From contig VEQK01000017.1 of NCBI GenBank assembly GCA_018883265.1, positions 1 to 38,426 of the forward strand: a DNA stretch of 38,426 nucleotides, read 5' to 3'. This document shows positions 1 to 7,488 of this stretch, piece by piece. The position numbers were made by a program, and so were the translations under genes. The stretch comes from Rhodocyclaceae bacterium (GTDB taxonomy: Bacteria; Pseudomonadota; Gammaproteobacteria; Burkholderiales; Rhodocyclaceae). Position 1 is the stretch's first letter, and the number at the start of each line of letters is the position of its first letter. The notes under the pieces were generated by a model, which was given only the letters and a program-made list of their open reading frames with translations, did not search any database and was not told the origin of the DNA.

Positions 1-48
1 CTGCAGGATGATCGAGTCCGGGCGGCGTACCTGGGTGAAGCGGTTTGA
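1..48 (+). CDS. C-terminal tail of a probable branched-chain amino acid ABC transporter ATPase (LivF-like), truncated by the window edge
   Basis: Reading from base 1, frame 1 is open for 15 codons and stops with TGA at 46-48. The encoded tail ends in VRAAYLGEAV. LivF/LivG and LptB ATPases typically end with a VR-x-x-YLG sequence, and the short extension fits LivF best. Only the last 15 residues are visible and no catalytic motif is in the window, so the family assignment rests on this tail alone. The gene converges on the minus-strand gene ending at 67. Confidence 0.45.
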   Translation: MQDDRVRAAYLGEAV

Positions 49-66
49 GTTGACCTGATTCGGCGA

Positions 67-657
67 TCAGGGCGTCAGATTCAGTGGATTGCTGATCATC
101 GGCCCAGGTGGGCAGCTCGACAGAAAGTTGGGAATCGATTCGTTAACGAACGGTAGGTGTTCATAGGACGCATCTCCCTGCTTCGATTGCACCATGTATG
201 CCCAATGGCTGATAGTGCCGCCCTGGGCGGGACTGGTCATTTGATTGACCATGGTCCACTGATCATCTTTTAGCACCATATTCCCAATCGGGTAGTTATT
301 CACCGCCCCTGTTGTGGCGTTGTACATTGTCATAAAAACCTTGCCCTCAGGTGTGACCTGGCCGAGAACAAACTGACAGCTTGTGACTTGAGTTTCGGTA
401 ATTTTTACAACCACGGACCCCGTGAAATACCCATTAAAGTAGTCGGTGATCGAGAAAACCGTTTGGCCACGGGTGACCACAAAACTGTTATCACGTTCGA
501 TATGATAAACAGAGTAGATACCGGTGGGTGGCACAATCCAGTAGGTGCCTTTGAGCCAACTCCACTTGTTATAAGCCGCTGCTTTTGCAACGCCCGCGAT
601 CAGCCCCACGGCAATGACGAGCCCGCTGATTAAATAGATGGTTTTTTTAAGTTTCAT
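67..657 (-). CDS. Secreted protein of unknown function, paralogue of the next gene
   Basis: This 196-residue protein has a Sec-type signal: KLKK at the N terminus, a hydrophobic stretch at about residues 8-24, and a likely cleavage site after AKA near residue 27. The mature part is nearly identical along its length to the protein encoded at 678-1331. Shared landmarks are KGTYWIVPP, RDNSFVVTRGQTVFSITDY, TETQVTSCQFVLG and a C-terminal SSCP. Two conserved cysteines could form a periplasmic disulfide. I do not recognise the family, and the regular hydrophobic/polar alternation suggests a beta-rich fold. It is the last gene of a probable three-gene minus-strand unit, 20 bp after its paralogue. An AGGA-like sequence lies about 10 nt before the ATG. 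Confidence 0.75.
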   Translation of the reverse strand: MKLKKTIYLISGLVIAVGLIAGVAKAAAYNKWSWLKGTYWIVPPTGIYSVYHIERDNSFVVTRGQTVFSITDYFNGYFTGSVVVKITETQVTSCQFVLGQVTPEGKVFMTMYNATTGAVNNYPIGNMVLKDDQWTMVNQMTSPAQGGTISHWAYMVQSKQGDASYEHLPFVNESIPNFLSSCPPGPMISNPLNLTP

Positions 658-677
658 CTCGGTTGAATCCTGATCAT

Positions 678-1331
678 TTATGGGGTTCTTATTAGCATCG
701 GGCCCGCAGGGCAGCTGGACAGGAAGTCTGGGATCGATTCGTTGACAAAGGGCAGGTGTTCATAAAATCCGTCACCGGGTTTGGATTGAATCATGTATGC
801 CCAATGACTGAGGGTGCCACCCTGTGCAGGACTTGTCATTTCATTAACCATAGTCCATTGGCCGCCTTCAAGCACCATGGTGCCAATCGGGTAGTTATTA
901 ACGGCGCCCGTATTTGCATTAAACATCGTCATGAAAACCTGGCCCTCGGGTGTGACCTGCCCAAGAACGAATTGACAACTGGTGACTTGCGTTTCAGTGA
1001 TTTTAACGACAACGGCGCCGGTGAAGTAACCGTTGAAGTAATCCGTGATCGAGAAGACCGTTTGGCCGCGCGTGACCACAAAACTATTGTCACGTGCAAT
1101 CTGGTAGGTTGAATAGATGCCGTTGGGAGGCACGATCCAGTACGTGCCTTTAAACCAATCCCACTCTCTATAGAAACCAGCATCAGCAATGGCACGATCA
1201 GTGGCAACACTTTTTTCATCGCCACCACTGCACCCTGTCAGCAGAGTTGCAACCAGAGCAGCAAAAACGAGGCCGCCAAGGCGCTTCGCGCGGCTGCGCC
1301 ATGTTAAAACGGAATACTTCAAATACAGCAT
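678..1331 (-). CDS. Lipoprotein of unknown function, tandem paralogue of the 67-657 product
   Basis: This 217-residue protein has a basic N terminus, a hydrophobic segment at about residues 20-32 and a lipobox LLTGC with the acylated cysteine at position 34, so it should be lipid-anchored. From about residue 54 onward it matches its neighbour almost residue for residue, which marks a tandem duplication, but the two N termini are unrelated. One copy is therefore membrane-anchored and the other free in the periplasm. No family was recognised and no catalytic motif is visible. The gene lies downstream of the 524-residue lipoprotein gene on the same strand with a 56 bp AT-rich gap. The start is the only upstream ATG that includes the full export signal. 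Confidence 0.75.
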   Translation of the reverse strand: MLYLKYSVLTWRSRAKRLGGLVFAALVATLLTGCSGGDEKSVATDRAIADAGFYREWDWFKGTYWIVPPNGIYSTYQIARDNSFVVTRGQTVFSITDYFNGYFTGAVVVKITETQVTSCQFVLGQVTPEGQVFMTMFNANTGAVNNYPIGTMVLEGGQWTMVNEMTSPAQGGTLSHWAYMIQSKPGDGFYEHLPFVNESIPDFLSSCPAGPMLIRTP

Positions 1332-1387
1332 TTATCCATTCTCAAAAATATGCATTATTAGCAAACGACTAACCGGTGAGGCTGCCG

Positions 1388-2962
1388 TTAAGGCTGAATA
1401 CCCCCGCTAATCACGCGCGGACGCAACATATTGTTCAAGTCTGCCGCGGTCGTATCGCCGGGTCGTAGATACGCGCGTTCGTACATATCGATATTGGCAT
1501 CCGCCGGTATTAGACTGGTTCCCTCCAGGTCAACGCAGTAGTTGATGGCATAGCTGCAATTGCGCGAGATCAGCGACACATATAGTTTAGGCAGCGCCAG
1601 CTTCAGAGCGGCCGAAGCATTGTTATATAAACCGAGATCGCGCAGCACGGCCTCAGCAGACCCTGTGAGTGTGCCTTGATTAAAGCCCACGGCATCCGGG
1701 TTAGTCTGCGATGCACTCGCCACGCCAGCTGCTTCACTCGCGTTGTATATCGCCAGCGAGATATAGCTCGAATTGGCAAATAGATTATGGTTTAGACCAG
1801 CCACCACCATTGTGTCGTTAGCCCCCAGCTGAATCTTGGGGGAAACGGCATAAGTATAGGTATCCTGGTTATCGCCGGCACAAATGGTGCCTTTCTCGAT
1901 ACAGTCGCTGCCGACCAGCCCGGCTGGGGTTTGTGTCACTGGGTCGTACACCGTGCTTGGCGTAAAAGTTTTAGTCTGAATAGTTTGTGTTGTTTGCACA
2001 GACGTCAGCCAGCCATTGAGCAACCCAGCCAGCTCATCCAGCGAGGCAGTTAACAAGAGCTCGCTATTGCTGGATCGCGGCGTATACCGATTGGTGGGGT
2101 AGCGCGTGACGCTCATCGGCTTGGAAACCTTGTATACCTTGACGTAATTGTTCACGTTGTTCAGCCAATTGTTGGCGGCATTCTGGTCTTGCGGTTCTGC
2201 ATAACGAATCAAAGTCACCAGATCATCGGCTGTTTGAACATTGCCTGTGCGCACATTAGCGCCCAGCCTTTCAATGAGGATCGCCTTTGCGTTAACCCCA
2301 TTGGCCGAGAGCTGTTGCACCAGCGCATTCGCAAGCGTCTGATTTGAGGTGGTGACATAAACCACTACCTGGCCGTTCCAGGGCGATTGAAACTGGTTCT
2401 GCACCACCACATTATTGATGTCATTTCCGACGCTAGCAAACAGCTCATAGCGGCTAGCCGGATCGGCGCCGTGCGGCGCTACAACCTGCAAAGGCAAGCT
2501 TACAGGGTAATTGCTGATTTCACTCGTAAACACATAGCTCTGATACCCGAAATATGCCGCAGTTGATGGGTATGACACCACCGTTATCAGTGCATCGTCA
2601 TCGCTCAGGCGATAGACAATATTAGTAGTCTGCCCATTAGGCCCCGTGGCATTGAGCGGTGCAGCGTAATTGGGATCCACATAAGAACCCTCGATCGGCA
2701 CTTGTGGCACCACATAGGGGGCTGCGGAATTGTTGCCAAAACAGCTCCCAAAAATAGCGACAAAGGTCGGACAGTCGGCATTGGTAAATAGAAAAGCATT
2801 GCCCGGCAACACCCGGTAACCGTCTTTGCGTAAAGCTACTACCGCGTCGGTGTAGCTTTGAAGCGTCGTTTGAGACGTCGTGGTGCCCCCATCGCCACCA
2901 CAACCAGTCAACAGAAAGAATGCACTTAACAGCGGCGTAGAACGGGCGAGTATTTTTTTCAT
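1388..2962 (-). CDS. Large lipoprotein of unknown function
   Basis: This 524-residue protein opens with a short basic N terminus, a hydrophobic core and the lipobox LLTGC followed by GGDGG, a usual linker after the acylated cysteine (about residue 21). The rest is rich in Asn, Ser, Thr, Tyr and Val with few charges, as in surface or periplasmic proteins. Four cysteines in the first third and the last 60 residues (SRNCSYAINYC) could form disulfides. No family was recognised. It is probably the first gene of a unit with the two paralogues downstream. A weak AGG lies about 12 nt before the ATG. The three genes look more AT-rich than the housekeeping genes to the right, which may mean accessory or horizontally acquired DNA. 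Confidence 0.75.
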   Translation of the reverse strand: MKKILARSTPLLSAFFLLTGCGGDGGTTTSQTTLQSYTDAVVALRKDGYRVLPGNAFLFTNADCPTFVAIFGSCFGNNSAAPYVVPQVPIEGSYVDPNYAAPLNATGPNGQTTNIVYRLSDDDALITVVSYPSTAAYFGYQSYVFTSEISNYPVSLPLQVVAPHGADPASRYELFASVGNDINNVVVQNQFQSPWNGQVVVYVTTSNQTLANALVQQLSANGVNAKAILIERLGANVRTGNVQTADDLVTLIRYAEPQDQNAANNWLNNVNNYVKVYKVSKPMSVTRYPTNRYTPRSSNSELLLTASLDELAGLLNGWLTSVQTTQTIQTKTFTPSTVYDPVTQTPAGLVGSDCIEKGTICAGDNQDTYTYAVSPKIQLGANDTMVVAGLNHNLFANSSYISLAIYNASEAAGVASASQTNPDAVGFNQGTLTGSAEAVLRDLGLYNNASAALKLALPKLYVSLISRNCSYAINYCVDLEGTSLIPADANIDMYERAYLRPGDTTAADLNNMLRPRVISGGIQP

Positions 2963-3016
2963 CTTGTTATGTTACCTGCAAACAATTCGCTACTGTGAAC
3001 CGGCAGCAGCTACAGA

Positions 3017-3048
3017 AACAACAAAGGCGCCGAAGCGCCTTTGTTGTT
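3017..3048 (-). terminator. Rho-independent-type terminator after the two-repeat periplasmic protein gene
   Basis: A perfect 14-bp inverted repeat, with arms at 3017-3030 and 3035-3048, encloses a CGAA loop. It sits 15 bp downstream of the stop of the 3064-3657 gene. Read on the minus strand, the 3' arm ends in TTTGTTGTT and runs into a short T-rich stretch, so part of the U-tract lies in the stem. It also separates that gene from the lipoprotein gene starting at 2962. Confidence 0.85.
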
Positions 3049-3063
3049 GAAGCAAAAACGTGA

Positions 3064-3657
3064 TTACTTGGTCGGTGCCACAAAGCCAATGGCCATGTCC
3101 TGAACGTATTCGATCACGACTTCATCACCCACCTTGAACTTCTCTAGGCCCAGAACAGCCTTGTCGACTTTGACTTTAAGGGTCTTGCCTTCCGGCGTGG
3201 TCAGCTCGGCAGTACGCTGCTTGGCGTTGATGCTCTTGATCTTGGCCGTTGCAATGATGGTGTCGATTTCTTCAGCAAACGGCTTCTTGTTGGCGGCGTC
3301 TTGAACCTTCATGGTGCGAGTAGCGGCAACGCCCGGCTTGTCTGCCTTGGTGGCCAGCGTCAGGCCAACGGCCACGGCTTGTGCATACTCAACGACGAAG
3401 ATGTCACCCTTCTTGATGTTGTTGAAGTTGGTGACATCCTTACCGACTTTCATCGGGGCAATCTGACCCTGGTCGTTCTTCAGATTCACGGTGCGGGTCT
3501 TGGCATCGACTGAATCCACGGTAGCGGTCAGCACGGTGACTTCAGCGGCGACAGGCACCACCTTGGTGGCTGACGACTGTGCGGCCGGCGCAGCAGTCTG
3601 AGCTTGAACAAGACCAGCCGTGGCCAGCAGTGCAGCAATAAGGAACGACTTCTTCAT
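3064..3657 (-). CDS. Periplasmic protein with two homologous internal repeats, function unknown
   Basis: This 197-residue protein has a clear signal peptide (MKKS, hydrophobic to about residue 16, cleavage after VQA near residue 19). An Ala/Gln-rich linker follows. Two copies of one module lie at about residues 45-99 and 137-192. Each reads A-T/K-V/I-x-S-V/I-(D/N)-A-K-x-R-T, then a strand pair, then K-x-GD-x-x-V-(V/I)-EY-(A/V)-Q-x-(V/M)-A-(V/I)-G. The pattern suggests paired small beta-barrel (OB- or SH3-like) domains, but this is inference. Similar signal-peptide proteins in betaproteobacteria are annotated only as hypothetical. GGAGA lies 8 nt before the ATG. The gene appears monocistronic, between mpl and a strong terminator. 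Confidence 0.8.
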   Translation of the reverse strand: MKKSFLIAALLATAGLVQAQTAAPAAQSSATKVVPVAAEVTVLTATVDSVDAKTRTVNLKNDQGQIAPMKVGKDVTNFNNIKKGDIFVVEYAQAVAVGLTLATKADKPGVAATRTMKVQDAANKKPFAEEIDTIIATAKIKSINAKQRTAELTTPEGKTLKVKVDKAVLGLEKFKVGDEVVIEYVQDMAIGFVAPTK

Positions 3658-3699
3658 GAGGCAATCTCCAGAAAGGGAAAAATCAGGTTGGCTAATGGG

Positions 3700-5070
3700 T
3701 TAACCATGTCGCGATGATAACAGGGCTTCCAGTAACTTGTTATGAATGCCCTGAAAACCGCCGTTACTCATGACGAGGATATGATCCCCGGCCTGGGCGT
3801 TTTCTACGATAGCTTTCAGCATGGCGTCAAAATCTTCGTGCACCTGGGCGCGCGCGCCCATGGGGTTTAAAGCTTCGGCGGCATCCCAGCCGAGGTTGGC
3901 GCCGAAGCAATAGACCTGATCGCAATCGGCCAGACTGCCTGGCAGTTGCTCTTTCATGACGCCCAGCTTCATGGTGTTGGAACGCGGTTCGATCACGGCC
4001 AGAATACGGGCGCTACCCACCTTGCGGCGGAGCCCGGACACGGTGGTGGCGATGGCGGTCGGGTGGTGCGCGAAGTCGTCGTAAACGGTCACGCCACGTT
4101 CAACGCCGCGCACCTCCATCCGGCGTTTGACGTTTTCGAAACGCGACAGGGCATCCAGCCCCTTATCGAGCGGCACGCCGACATGACGGGCCGCCAGCAT
4201 TGCGGCCAGCGCGTTCATGCGGTTATGGTCGCCGGTGAGCGCCCAGGTGATTTCACCAATGACCACACCACCTTCACGCACGGTCATGCGGCCGGTGGCG
4301 TCGTCGCCATCAACGGTGAAGCCGCTGCCGGCGCCGAAGCCCACTACAGGGGTCCAGCAACCGCGCTCCAGCACACGATTGAGTGCTGGTTCAGTGGCGT
4401 TTGATACGACGAGGCCATTACCCGGCATGGTGCGGACCAGGTGGTGAAACTGGGTTTCGATGGCAGCGAGATCAGGAAAAATATCAGCGTGATCGAATTC
4501 GAGGTTGTTGAGGATGACGGTACGTGGACGGTAGTGCACAAACTTCGAACGCTTATCGCAGAAGGCGGTGTCGTATTCGTCGGCCTCGATCACAAAAAAC
4601 GGCGAATCTTTCAGATCACCATGAAGGCGGGCCGAAACACCGAAGTTGCGCGGCACGCCACCAATGAGAAAGCCCGGCGCCAGGCCGGCATCTTCCAGAA
4701 TCCATGCCAGCAACGAGGCCGTGGTCGTTTTACCGTGTGTGCCGGCAACGCCCAATACCCAACGGCCTTGCAGAATATGTTCGGCCAACCATTGTGGGCC
4801 AGAGACGTAGGGCAACCCGGCATCAAGAATGGCTTCGAGCAACGGATTGCCGCGCGAAATGGCGTTACCAATCACGTAGACATCGGCTTTGAGCGCCAGC
4901 TGCGACGGGTCGTAACCTTCAATCAGTTCGATGCCGGCGCCACGTAGCTGATCGCTCATCGGGGGATAAACACCTGCATCGCAACCGGTGACCTTGTGGC
5001 CGGCGGCTCGAGCCAGTTGTGCCAGCCCGCCCATGAAGGTGCCGCAGACACCCAAGATATGCAGATGCAT
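3700..5070 (-). CDS. mpl: UDP-N-acetylmuramate:L-alanyl-gamma-D-glutamyl-meso-diaminopimelate ligase
   Basis: Mpl joins recycled murein tripeptide to UDP-MurNAc with ATP, a cytoplasmic step of peptidoglycan recycling. The 456-residue product begins MHLHILGVCGTFMGGLAQLA, the Mpl/MurC Rossmann start. It carries the Mur-ligase ATP loop GVAGTHGKTTTAS at about residues 108-120, EADEYDTAF, the HADIF segment typical of Mpl, GDHNRMNALAA and DDFAHHPTAI. Its length is usual for the family. The reading frame continues open upstream to 5352, but homology begins at the ATG at 5068-5070, so that start is chosen. It is divergent from the conserved unknown gene starting at 5159. Confidence 0.95.
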   Translation of the reverse strand: MHLHILGVCGTFMGGLAQLARAAGHKVTGCDAGVYPPMSDQLRGAGIELIEGYDPSQLALKADVYVIGNAISRGNPLLEAILDAGLPYVSGPQWLAEHILQGRWVLGVAGTHGKTTTASLLAWILEDAGLAPGFLIGGVPRNFGVSARLHGDLKDSPFFVIEADEYDTAFCDKRSKFVHYRPRTVILNNLEFDHADIFPDLAAIETQFHHLVRTMPGNGLVVSNATEPALNRVLERGCWTPVVGFGAGSGFTVDGDDATGRMTVREGGVVIGEITWALTGDHNRMNALAAMLAARHVGVPLDKGLDALSRFENVKRRMEVRGVERGVTVYDDFAHHPTAIATTVSGLRRKVGSARILAVIEPRSNTMKLGVMKEQLPGSLADCDQVYCFGANLGWDAAEALNPMGARAQVHEDFDAMLKAIVENAQAGDHILVMSNGGFQGIHNKLLEALLSSRHG

Positions 5071-5158
5071 CGTCGTTTCCGTTTTGCGCGTCACACCGGC
5101 GCAATCTGCGTCCGGTAGGTTTAGAATGAGACGAATTGTACCTGCCCGGAGACTGAAG

Positions 5159-5764
5159 ATGCGCCACCGACGACGCCCTACCGGAACGCAGATCAACGGC
5201 ACTGCGCACATTGCCGCAGTGGCCGCCCGCCTGATGGCCGAGGACGGCGTGGAGGATGTCGAACTGGCCAAACGCAAAGCGGCGCACCAGTTGAATCTGC
5301 CCGAATGGATCGGGTTGCCATCGACCCAGGCGGTGCAGGATGCCCTGCGCACCCATCAGGCGATTTTTCACGACACGGAACAACGTGAACGGATCTCTGT
5401 CATGCGTCACGAGGCGCTTTTTTGGATGGATCTCCTCGCCGACTTCCACCCCTACCTGACGGGGTCGGTCCTGGAAGGGACTGCCGGTCGCTACTCAATG
5501 ATTGATATCCTGCTCTATCCGGATAGCGACAAGGATGTGGAACTTTTTCTGCTGAACCGGGGCATTGCGTATGAGCATGTGCCCCCACGCCATGATCGCA
5601 CCAGCGCTGTGCTGCAGGTCAGCCGCCGAGATCTGGTGACCAACCTGGTGATCTACCCCAGTCACGATGAGCGGGTGGTCTTCAAAAAGCATGATGGTTC
5701 AGTACGGGAGCGGGCTCGGGCCGACCTCGTGCGCTCGCGCATGGCGGCCGAAGCGATTCTGTGA
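5159..5764 (+). CDS. Conserved protein, possible nucleotidyltransferase-like fold, function unproven
   Basis: This 201-residue cytoplasmic protein begins MRHRRRPTGTQ, continues through INGTAHIAAVAARLMAEDG with a run of helices, and has a second half containing PYLTGSVLEGTAGR, then a strand with DKDVELFLL. A GS/GT followed by alternating acidic residues recalls a nucleotidyltransferase fold, but a convincing catalytic triad cannot be assigned. I recall proteins of this type beside mpl in betaproteobacteria, sometimes labelled UDP-N-acetylmuramate-alanine ligase although they lack Mur-ligase motifs. The ATG at 5159 is preferred because GGAG lies 7 nt upstream. The alternative ATG at 5126 overlaps a TAGAAT that could be the -10 box. 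Confidence 0.75.
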   Translation: MRHRRRPTGTQINGTAHIAAVAARLMAEDGVEDVELAKRKAAHQLNLPEWIGLPSTQAVQDALRTHQAIFHDTEQRERISVMRHEALFWMDLLADFHPYLTGSVLEGTAGRYSMIDILLYPDSDKDVELFLLNRGIAYEHVPPRHDRTSAVLQVSRRDLVTNLVIYPSHDERVVFKKHDGSVRERARADLVRSRMAAEAIL

Positions 5765-5858
5765 AATCGACCTCAAACCTCCGGCTTTAGTGCAAGTTTT
5801 TCCGGTAATTTGCCGTTAAAATGTTCCCTCTCAGAAAAAGCCCTGAAGGAACGACCCC

Positions 5859-6419
5859 ATGATGACTTCTGTGTTTACGTCCGGCATGAGCCGTGCCCGT
5901 TGCTGGTTGACCCTGGTTGTGGCTTTCGTGGCTTTCGGCCTGTTGAGTGGTTGCGACAAGATCAACAACTCACGCAACGTTCTTAATGGCCCACAAGTCA
6001 GCGCCAAGTTTTTTGACGCCAAATTCACTGATGTTCAGGGCAAGATCGTCGATTTATCGACCCTGCGCGGCAAAACCGTGGTCGTCAACTTCTGGTCGAC
6101 CTGGTGCCCGCCCTGCGTGGAAGAGATGCCGATGTTTAGTGAAGTGCAGCGCCAATGGAAAGACAAGGATGTCGTTTTTGTGGGCATCGCCGCCGATCAG
6201 GCCGGCAACGTGAAGACATTTATCGAAAAAACCCCCGTCAACTACCCGATCATCGTGGGTGAGCAGGCCGGTTTCGAGCTTTCGCGGGCCCTTGGCAACC
6301 GTTACGATGCCGTGCCTTTTACGTTGATTATTGATCGCCAGGAGTCGATCGTAAACCGGCACTTCGGGGTTTATGCCCGCAAGGACCTGGAAACCGATCT
6401 GGGGAAAGCCGTCAAATAA
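5859..6419 (+). CDS. TlpA/ResA-type thiol-disulfide oxidoreductase lipoprotein
   Basis: This membrane-anchored periplasmic thioredoxin-fold protein probably reduces or exchanges disulfides of exported proteins such as c-type cytochromes. The 186-residue product has a hydrophobic segment at about residues 16-30 and the lipobox LLSGC (Cys32). Next come a strand-loop lead-in (VVVNFWSTW), the redox motif WCPPC at 82-86, EEMP after it, and a cis-proline element VPFT before LIID near the C terminus. All catalytic features are intact. AAGGA lies about 9 nt before two adjacent ATG codons. It precedes aroQ, a common betaproteobacterial arrangement. The exact substrate cannot be read from the sequence. 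Confidence 0.9.
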   Translation: MMTSVFTSGMSRARCWLTLVVAFVAFGLLSGCDKINNSRNVLNGPQVSAKFFDAKFTDVQGKIVDLSTLRGKTVVVNFWSTWCPPCVEEMPMFSEVQRQWKDKDVVFVGIAADQAGNVKTFIEKTPVNYPIIVGEQAGFELSRALGNRYDAVPFTLIIDRQESIVNRHFGVYARKDLETDLGKAVK

Positions 6420-6448
6420 TCGACTTTGGTAGCGATCTGGTTGATAAC

Positions 6449-6480
6449 TTGCTGCAAATTGGCTGTCAAATCTGCAGCAA
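6449..6480 (+). repeat. 8-bp perfect inverted repeat upstream of aroQ
   Basis: TTGCTGCA at 6449-6456 and TGCAGCAA at 6473-6480 are exact reverse complements with a 16-nt spacer. The element sits between the tlpA stop and the aroQ start. It overlaps a possible promoter, with CTGTCA at 6463-6468 in the spacer and GATAAT at 6487-6492 just beyond the right arm. It could be a repressor site, or a weak hairpin ending tlpA transcripts, but there is no U-tract. Confidence 0.4.
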
Positions 6481-6492
6481 TTGGGAGATAAT
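6463..6492 (+). promoter_or_regulatory. Possible aroQ promoter placing the transcription start at the ATG
   Basis: CTGTCA (6463-6468), 18 bp and GATAAT (6487-6492) form a moderate sigma-70-like pair. The expected start, 7 nt after the -10 box, is 6499, the A of the aroQ ATG. A GGGAGA that could act as a ribosome site overlaps the -10 box, so upstream readthrough transcripts could still use it. Confidence 0.35.
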
Positions 6493-6498
6493 CCGTCT

Positions 6499-6996
6499 AT
6501 GAACAGCGCAGCCCAACCCCACCCTGCCGAGACGCTTGGCAAGGTTCTGGTTCTGAATGGTCCAAACCTCAACCTGCTCGGCCAACGTGAGCCGCACCTC
6601 TACGGCGCAACCACATTGGCCGACATCGACCGGGCGCTGACTGAACGCGCCGATCGTGCCGGTATCGTGCTGGAAACTTTCCAGAGCAACCATGAAGGTG
6701 CGCTCATCGAACGGCTGCACGCCGCACGTGGCGAAGGCTTTGATTTTCTGATCATCAATCCGGGGGGGTTAACGCATTCCAGCGTGGCGCTACGCGATGC
6801 CGTGCTCGCCTCTGATCTGTCGTTCATCGAGGTGCATCTCTCGAATGTGCATGCGCGTGAGCCGTTCCGCCAGCACTCCTATTTTTCCGACAAAGCTGTC
6901 GGCACCATTACCGGGCTCGGCGCACAGGGTTATCTACTGGCGCTGGACTACATCGTCGCCGCATTGTCGGACAACCTGGACCCGGGCAAAGCCTGA
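6499..6996 (+). CDS. aroQ: Type II 3-dehydroquinate dehydratase
   Basis: This cytoplasmic shikimate-pathway enzyme dehydrates 3-dehydroquinate to 3-dehydroshikimate. The 165-residue product has the type II signature [18 protein letters not shown], with the catalytic tyrosine at about position 35 on the mobile loop. It also has [16 protein letters not shown] and [12 protein letters not shown] with the catalytic histidine at about 113. Its length is slightly above usual because of a 14-residue N-terminal extension. A TTG at 6481 would extend the frame, but the ATG at 6499 has GGGAGA 10 nt upstream and is preferred. accB follows after 46 bp. Confidence 0.95.
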   Translation: MNSAAQPHPAETLGKVLVLNGPNLNLLGQREPHLYGATTLADIDRALTERADRAGIVLETFQSNHEGALIERLHAARGEGFDFLIINPGGLTHSSVALRDAVLASDLSFIEVHLSNVHAREPFRQHSYFSDKAVGTITGLGAQGYLLALDYIVAALSDNLDPGKA

Positions 6997-7042
6997 GTCC
7001 ATTCGTACCCTTTAAACCAAGAACACCTCTCGGGAGACCCAC

Positions 7043-7483
7043 ATGGATCTGCGCAAACTGAAGAAACTGATCGACCTGGTACAGGAATCCGGTATTTCGG
7101 AGCTGGAGGTCACCGAGGGCGAGGAAAAAGTTCGCATCGCCAAGCAGATGGTCGCCGCACCGGTCGCTCATCAGGTTTACGCGGCTGCGCCCGCAGCGCA
7201 CGCTGCCCCGGCTTCTGCTGCCACGCCGTCGGCACCAGCCCTGCCGGAAGGCCACGTCGTCAAGAGCCCGATGGTCGGTACCTTCTACCGCGCCTCGTCG
7301 CCGGAAGCGAGTGCTTTCGTTCAAGTGGGCGATAGCGTCAAGGAAGGCCAGACGCTGTGCATCATTGAAGCGATGAAGCTGCTGAACGAGATCGAAGCCG
7401 ATGCTTCGGGTGTCATCAAGGCCATCCTGGTTGAGAACGGCCAGCCGGTCGAGTTCGGCGAACCCCTCTTCATCATCGGCTGA
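7043..7483 (+). CDS. accB: Biotin carboxyl carrier protein of acetyl-CoA carboxylase
   Basis: AccB carries the biotin that AccC carboxylates, in the first committed step of fatty acid synthesis. The 146-residue product has the usual N-terminal helical segment ([13 protein letters not shown]), an Ala/Pro-rich linker at about residues 38-66, and a biotinyl domain from residue 71. The motif [12 protein letters not shown] holds the biotinylated lysine at position 112, and the bacterial AccB thumb region ([11 protein letters not shown]) is present. GGGAGA precedes the ATG by about 7 nt. accC starts 5 bp after the stop, so the two genes are clearly one transcriptional unit. Confidence 0.97.
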   Translation: MDLRKLKKLIDLVQESGISELEVTEGEEKVRIAKQMVAAPVAHQVYAAAPAAHAAPASAATPSAPALPEGHVVKSPMVGTFYRASSPEASAFVQVGDSVKEGQTLCIIEAMKLLNEIEADASGVIKAILVENGQPVEFGEPLFIIG

Positions 7484-7488
7484 TCGCC

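Noticed and set aside
55-70. Terminator hairpin CTGAT-tcggcg-ATCAG at the left edge
   Set aside because: The stem is only 5 bp, overlaps the stop codon of the 67-657 gene and has no U-tract, so it is not convincing.
5071-5352. N-terminal extension of mpl in the open frame
   Set aside because: The extra 94 residues are Arg/Ala/Cys-rich with no Mur-ligase similarity, and they overlap the divergent gene. Family homology begins exactly at the ATG at 5070.
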